This document shows, piece by piece, positions 5,864-7,806 of a stretch of 7,806 bases of DNA. The notes beneath the pieces are model-generated. The model worked only from the letters and a program-made list of their open reading frames with translations, searched no databases and had not been told where the DNA came from. Both the position numbers and the translations under genes were made by a program. Position 1 is the first letter of the stretch. Every line of letters begins with the position of its first letter. Origin of the DNA: Thermoplasmata archaeon. GTDB taxonomy: Archaea; Thermoplasmatota; E2; UBA9212. Location: the NCBI GenBank assembly GCA_013329495.1, contig DUKC01000208.1:1-7806 (forward strand), written 5' to 3'.

Positions 5864-6196
5864 ATGGTAAAAGGCAAGGATAATGCGGAAGAATATGTGA
5901 GGGTTCGATTGCCAAATCGGTCCAAACACGAGATGTTTGGTATAGCTGACAAGCTGGTTGGTGGTTCAAGAATACAAGTTGTCTGCGAGGATGGAAAGAA
6001 TCGCTTGGGTAGAATCTTGGGTAGAATCAGAAAGAGGCAGTGGATCAGAGAAGGCGATCTGCTTATCATAAGGCCGTGGGATTTTCAGCCTGAGAAATGT
6101 GATGTCATCTCAAGATACAAAAAGACCCAGTCTATCAATCTTTCTAGGCGCTCTTTGCTTCCGCCAGAGATCGACATTTTTAAAGGAAGAGAATGA
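5864..6196 (+). CDS. eif1A: Translation initiation factor eIF1A (aIF1A)
   Basis: 110-residue factor that binds the A site of the small ribosomal subunit and promotes scanning or start-codon selection with initiator tRNA. It has a single S1-like OB fold at about 10-85. Family landmarks are YVRVRLPN (11-18), MFGIADKLVGGSRIQVVCEDGK (a glycine-rich strand pair), then RLGRILGRIRKRQWIREGDLLIIRPWDFQ, which is very close to the eIF1A core, and CDVISRY after it. The C-terminal tail is short and basic and lacks the acidic extension of the eukaryotic factor. The stop codon overlaps the rio1 start as ATGA (6193-6196), so translation is coupled to the next gene. This gene order with a RIO kinase and a KH protein is common in archaea. 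Confidence 0.96.
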   Translation: MVKGKDNAEEYVRVRLPNRSKHEMFGIADKLVGGSRIQVVCEDGKNRLGRILGRIRKRQWIREGDLLIIRPWDFQPEKCDVISRYKKTQSINLSRRSLLPPEIDIFKGRE

Positions 6197-6951
6197 CGGA
6201 TTGGTATGAAGTTGTTGACCAAAAACTCAAAGACGTTATCCAAAGGGACGGTAAAAAAGAGAAAACTCTGGATGAAGTTTTTGATAAAAGAACCCTTCTC
6301 GCTTTTTACAAACTCTTTTCTAGAGGCGTGTTGAGCAGGGTAGATTTTCCAATTTCGACTGGAAAAGAAGCAAACATATTTAAAGCCACCACGCCGCAAG
6401 GGAAATCTGTAGCTGTCAAAATTTATAGAATTAATACTTCAACCTTTAGACGTCTTAGAGAATATGTCGAGTCCGACCCCCAGTTCGATTTGCGTCATTC
6501 GTCAAAATCAAAAATCATTTTTGAATGGGCAAAAAAGGAATATTCGAATCTGCGTCTGTTGTGGAATGCAGGTGTTAGGGTTCCAGAACCCATTGCATAC
6601 CTGAACAACATACTGGTCATGGAATACCTGGGCAGTGAGCAAGAGCCCGCTCCACTTCTGAGAGAGACTAATCTCGCCAATCCCTCTGAAGTTTTCGATC
6701 AAATAATTCAAGATTTAGTCAAGGCGTATAAACGTGCAAATTTAGTCCACTCCGACCTATCATCATTTAACATAATGATCCACCAGGGCGTTCCTTGGTT
6801 ATTTGATGTGGCCCAAGCGGTTTCGAAAGATCATCCAAAAGCAGGAGAATTTTTAGATAGGGACATCAAAAATCTTGTTAATTATTTTGGTAAATTGGGA
6901 GTTCATGTTTCCAAATCAATCATCTATAATAAGTTAAGCGATAAGAAATGA
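6193..6951 (+). CDS. rio1: RIO1-type atypical serine protein kinase/ATPase
   Basis: Kinase or ATPase acting in late maturation of the small ribosomal subunit. The 252 residues show an N-terminal helix region, the RIO1 nucleotide loop STGKEANIF (55-63), VAVKIYRI with the ATP-binding Lys76, the RIO1-specific RINTSTFRR..REYV..DPQF flexible loop (79-98), the hinge VMEYLG (142-147), a catalytic loop with Asp188 and Asn193, and the metal-binding FDVAQAV with Asp205. The 'STGKEA' motif and flexible loop separate RIO1 from RIO2. The catalytic loop reads HSDLSSFN where the family usually has H.DLSEYN, so the Glu and Tyr are replaced by Ser and Phe while the catalytic Asp and Asn remain. It overlaps eIF1A upstream and the KH gene downstream by ATGA, so the three are made together. 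Confidence 0.95.
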   Translation: MTDWYEVVDQKLKDVIQRDGKKEKTLDEVFDKRTLLAFYKLFSRGVLSRVDFPISTGKEANIFKATTPQGKSVAVKIYRINTSTFRRLREYVESDPQFDLRHSSKSKIIFEWAKKEYSNLRLLWNAGVRVPEPIAYLNNILVMEYLGSEQEPAPLLRETNLANPSEVFDQIIQDLVKAYKRANLVHSDLSSFNIMIHQGVPWLFDVAQAVSKDHPKAGEFLDRDIKNLVNYFGKLGVHVSKSIIYNKLSDKK

Positions 6952-7469
6952 AATACATTTCAGTTCCAGAAGATCGGATAGCCGTGCTGATAGGAAAAAA
7001 AGGCAAGGCCAAAGCGGAAATTGAGAGAAAAGGGAAGTGCGAGCTGGAGATAGACTCAAAGACCGGAGACATATGGATTCACGAAAATCTAGCAGATCCT
7101 CTCCTCACGTTCAAGACAGAAGAAGTCATTAAGGCGATCGGCCAGGGCTTTTCACCAAAACATGCATTGGATTTGTTCAAAGAAGATTTTTATCTAGCGA
7201 CGATAGACATCAGAGATTACACCAAAAAGAAATTGTCCCATCTCAAAAGAATAAAAGGAAGAATTATCGGAACAAGAGGAAAGGCAAAACATATGATAGA
7301 AGAAAAGTGTTCGGCATCTCTATCAATTTTTGGAGACACAATCAGTATAATAGCAGACCAGGAACACTTAGAAATAGCCAAGAGAGCCACCGACATGCTC
7401 CTCTCTGGATGCGAGCACACCACAGTTTATGCGTTTTTAGAAAAGAAAAGCAGGGAACTCAAGTATTAA
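6948..7469 (+). CDS. Two-KH-domain RNA-binding protein, Pno1/Dim2-like
   Basis: 173-residue protein related to eukaryotic Pno1 (Dim2), which binds pre-18S rRNA near its 3' end and works with RIO kinases and Nob1. KH domain 1 lies at about 1-75, with the RNA-gripping loop VLIGKKGKAK (GKKG at 16-19). KH domain 2 lies at about 85-170, with RIIGTRGKAKHMIEE (GTRG at 108-111). Both loops are intact, with Lys/Arg in the variable places, so both could bind RNA; in eukaryotic Pno1 the first KH loop is degenerate. The ATG overlaps the rio1 stop codon (ATGA at 6948-6951). Position after eIF1A and rio1 supports a role in small-subunit assembly in archaea. It is the last plus-strand gene. Confidence 0.92.
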   Translation: MKYISVPEDRIAVLIGKKGKAKAEIERKGKCELEIDSKTGDIWIHENLADPLLTFKTEEVIKAIGQGFSPKHALDLFKEDFYLATIDIRDYTKKKLSHLKRIKGRIIGTRGKAKHMIEEKCSASLSIFGDTISIIADQEHLEIAKRATDMLLSGCEHTTVYAFLEKKSRELKY

Positions 7470-7481
7470 CTTGGATATTGG

Positions 7482-7505
7482 ATAAAGTGTAAAATTTCGC
7501 TTTAT
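7482..7505 (+). terminator. Weak hairpin after the KH gene
   Basis: ATAAAG pairs with CTTTAT around a 12-base loop, starting 12 bases past the KH stop codon. It is AT-rich and lacks a clean T-run (TTT-A-TTT follows), so it is a poor terminator but the only candidate there. The remaining gap up to 7666 lies between convergent genes; it holds only ORFs of about 20 codons or fewer and nothing else that I can recognise. Confidence 0.25.
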
Positions 7506-7666
7506 TTGGGTATGCTTTCGAGGCAAAAATAACTCAAATTTGCAGGAGAAGGACATTTATGTTAACTCATTATGGGAACTTCTGAAAAATGTGTAATAAT
7601 TACAGCGAAGAGTTTGAACAATTCAGTATTCTTTTGAACGAGGCACTGAAATGGCGAGGTTAAGTT

Positions 7667-7806
7667 TCAAACAGGATCTTCTTTAACTTTTGCTATGCCC
7701 TGGTCTTCCCACTCTATCTCGAGATAGGATACAGTCAGAATTTTTCCTGATTGCGCATCTTCTATGGTCAAAGAGATTTTAACGGAGGGTTTCTCTTTGC
7801 CTATAT
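7667..7806 (-). CDS. C-terminal end of an unrecognised protein (partial)
   Basis: An open frame enters from the right edge on the minus strand and ends with TGA at 7667-7669, giving the last 45 residues of a protein. They read IGKEKPSVKISLTI, then EDAQSGKILTVSYLEI, then EWEDQGIAKVKEDPV. Alternating hydrophobic and charged residues (VKISLTI, ILTVSYLEIEW) suggest beta strands, and the end is acidic. The frame is the only one of the three minus-strand frames open to the edge, and the residue mix is protein-like. I do not recognise the family, and too little is visible to name a role. It converges on the KH gene with a gap of about 200 bases. Confidence 0.55.
   Translation of the reverse strand, partial: IGKEKPSVKISLTIEDAQSGKILTVSYLEIEWEDQGIAKVKEDPV

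Noticed and set aside
7572..7637. 21-codon plus-strand ORF in the gap after the KH gene
   Set aside because: It has no promoter, no clear ribosome binding site and no recognisable sequence, and a frame of this length is expected by chance.

Overview
This window is chromosomal DNA of an archaeon. The evidence is the gene content (archaeal translation factor eIF1A, a RIO1-type kinase, a Pno1/Dim2-like KH protein, a SecE/Sec61-gamma subunit and a tRNA-splicing endonuclease) and archaeal TATA boxes placed so that several genes would have very short or no 5' leaders. By eye the DNA is moderately AT-rich. The endonuclease is the fused two-repeat form known from Archaeoglobus, Methanosarcina and Thermoplasma relatives, which points to a euryarchaeal-type lineage, but nothing here fixes the genus.

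Left part, 1-746: a small membrane-anchored, PsbP/Mog1-like exported protein on the plus strand, then a gene-free stretch of about 155 bases with T-runs and a perfect 12-base palindrome. Middle, 747-5186: a tight minus-strand operon purS-purL-purQ-endA, with spacers of 14, 3 and 1 bases. The first three genes encode formylglycinamidine ribonucleotide (FGAM) synthase, step 4 of purine synthesis: PurL is the ATP-dependent synthetase, PurQ the glutaminase and PurS the small bridging subunit. The last gene encodes the tRNA intron endonuclease.

Centre, 5187-5581: a divergent, gene-free region of nearly 400 bases. It holds the purS promoter, three plus-strand TATA-like boxes ahead of secE, short inverted repeats and possibly one or two small RNAs. 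I could not match it to a known RNA family. Right part, 5582-7469, plus strand: secE, then eIF1A with its own TATA box, then rio1 and a two-KH-domain protein. The last three are joined by ATGA stop/start overlaps and form a ribosome and translation operon. The window ends with the C-terminal 45 codons of an unrecognised minus-strand gene, convergent with the KH gene.

No mobile element, CRISPR array, rRNA or convincing tRNA was found. This is mostly core archaeal housekeeping. The least explained parts are the 5187-5581 spacer, the altered RIO1 catalytic loop, and the placing of endA and secE.
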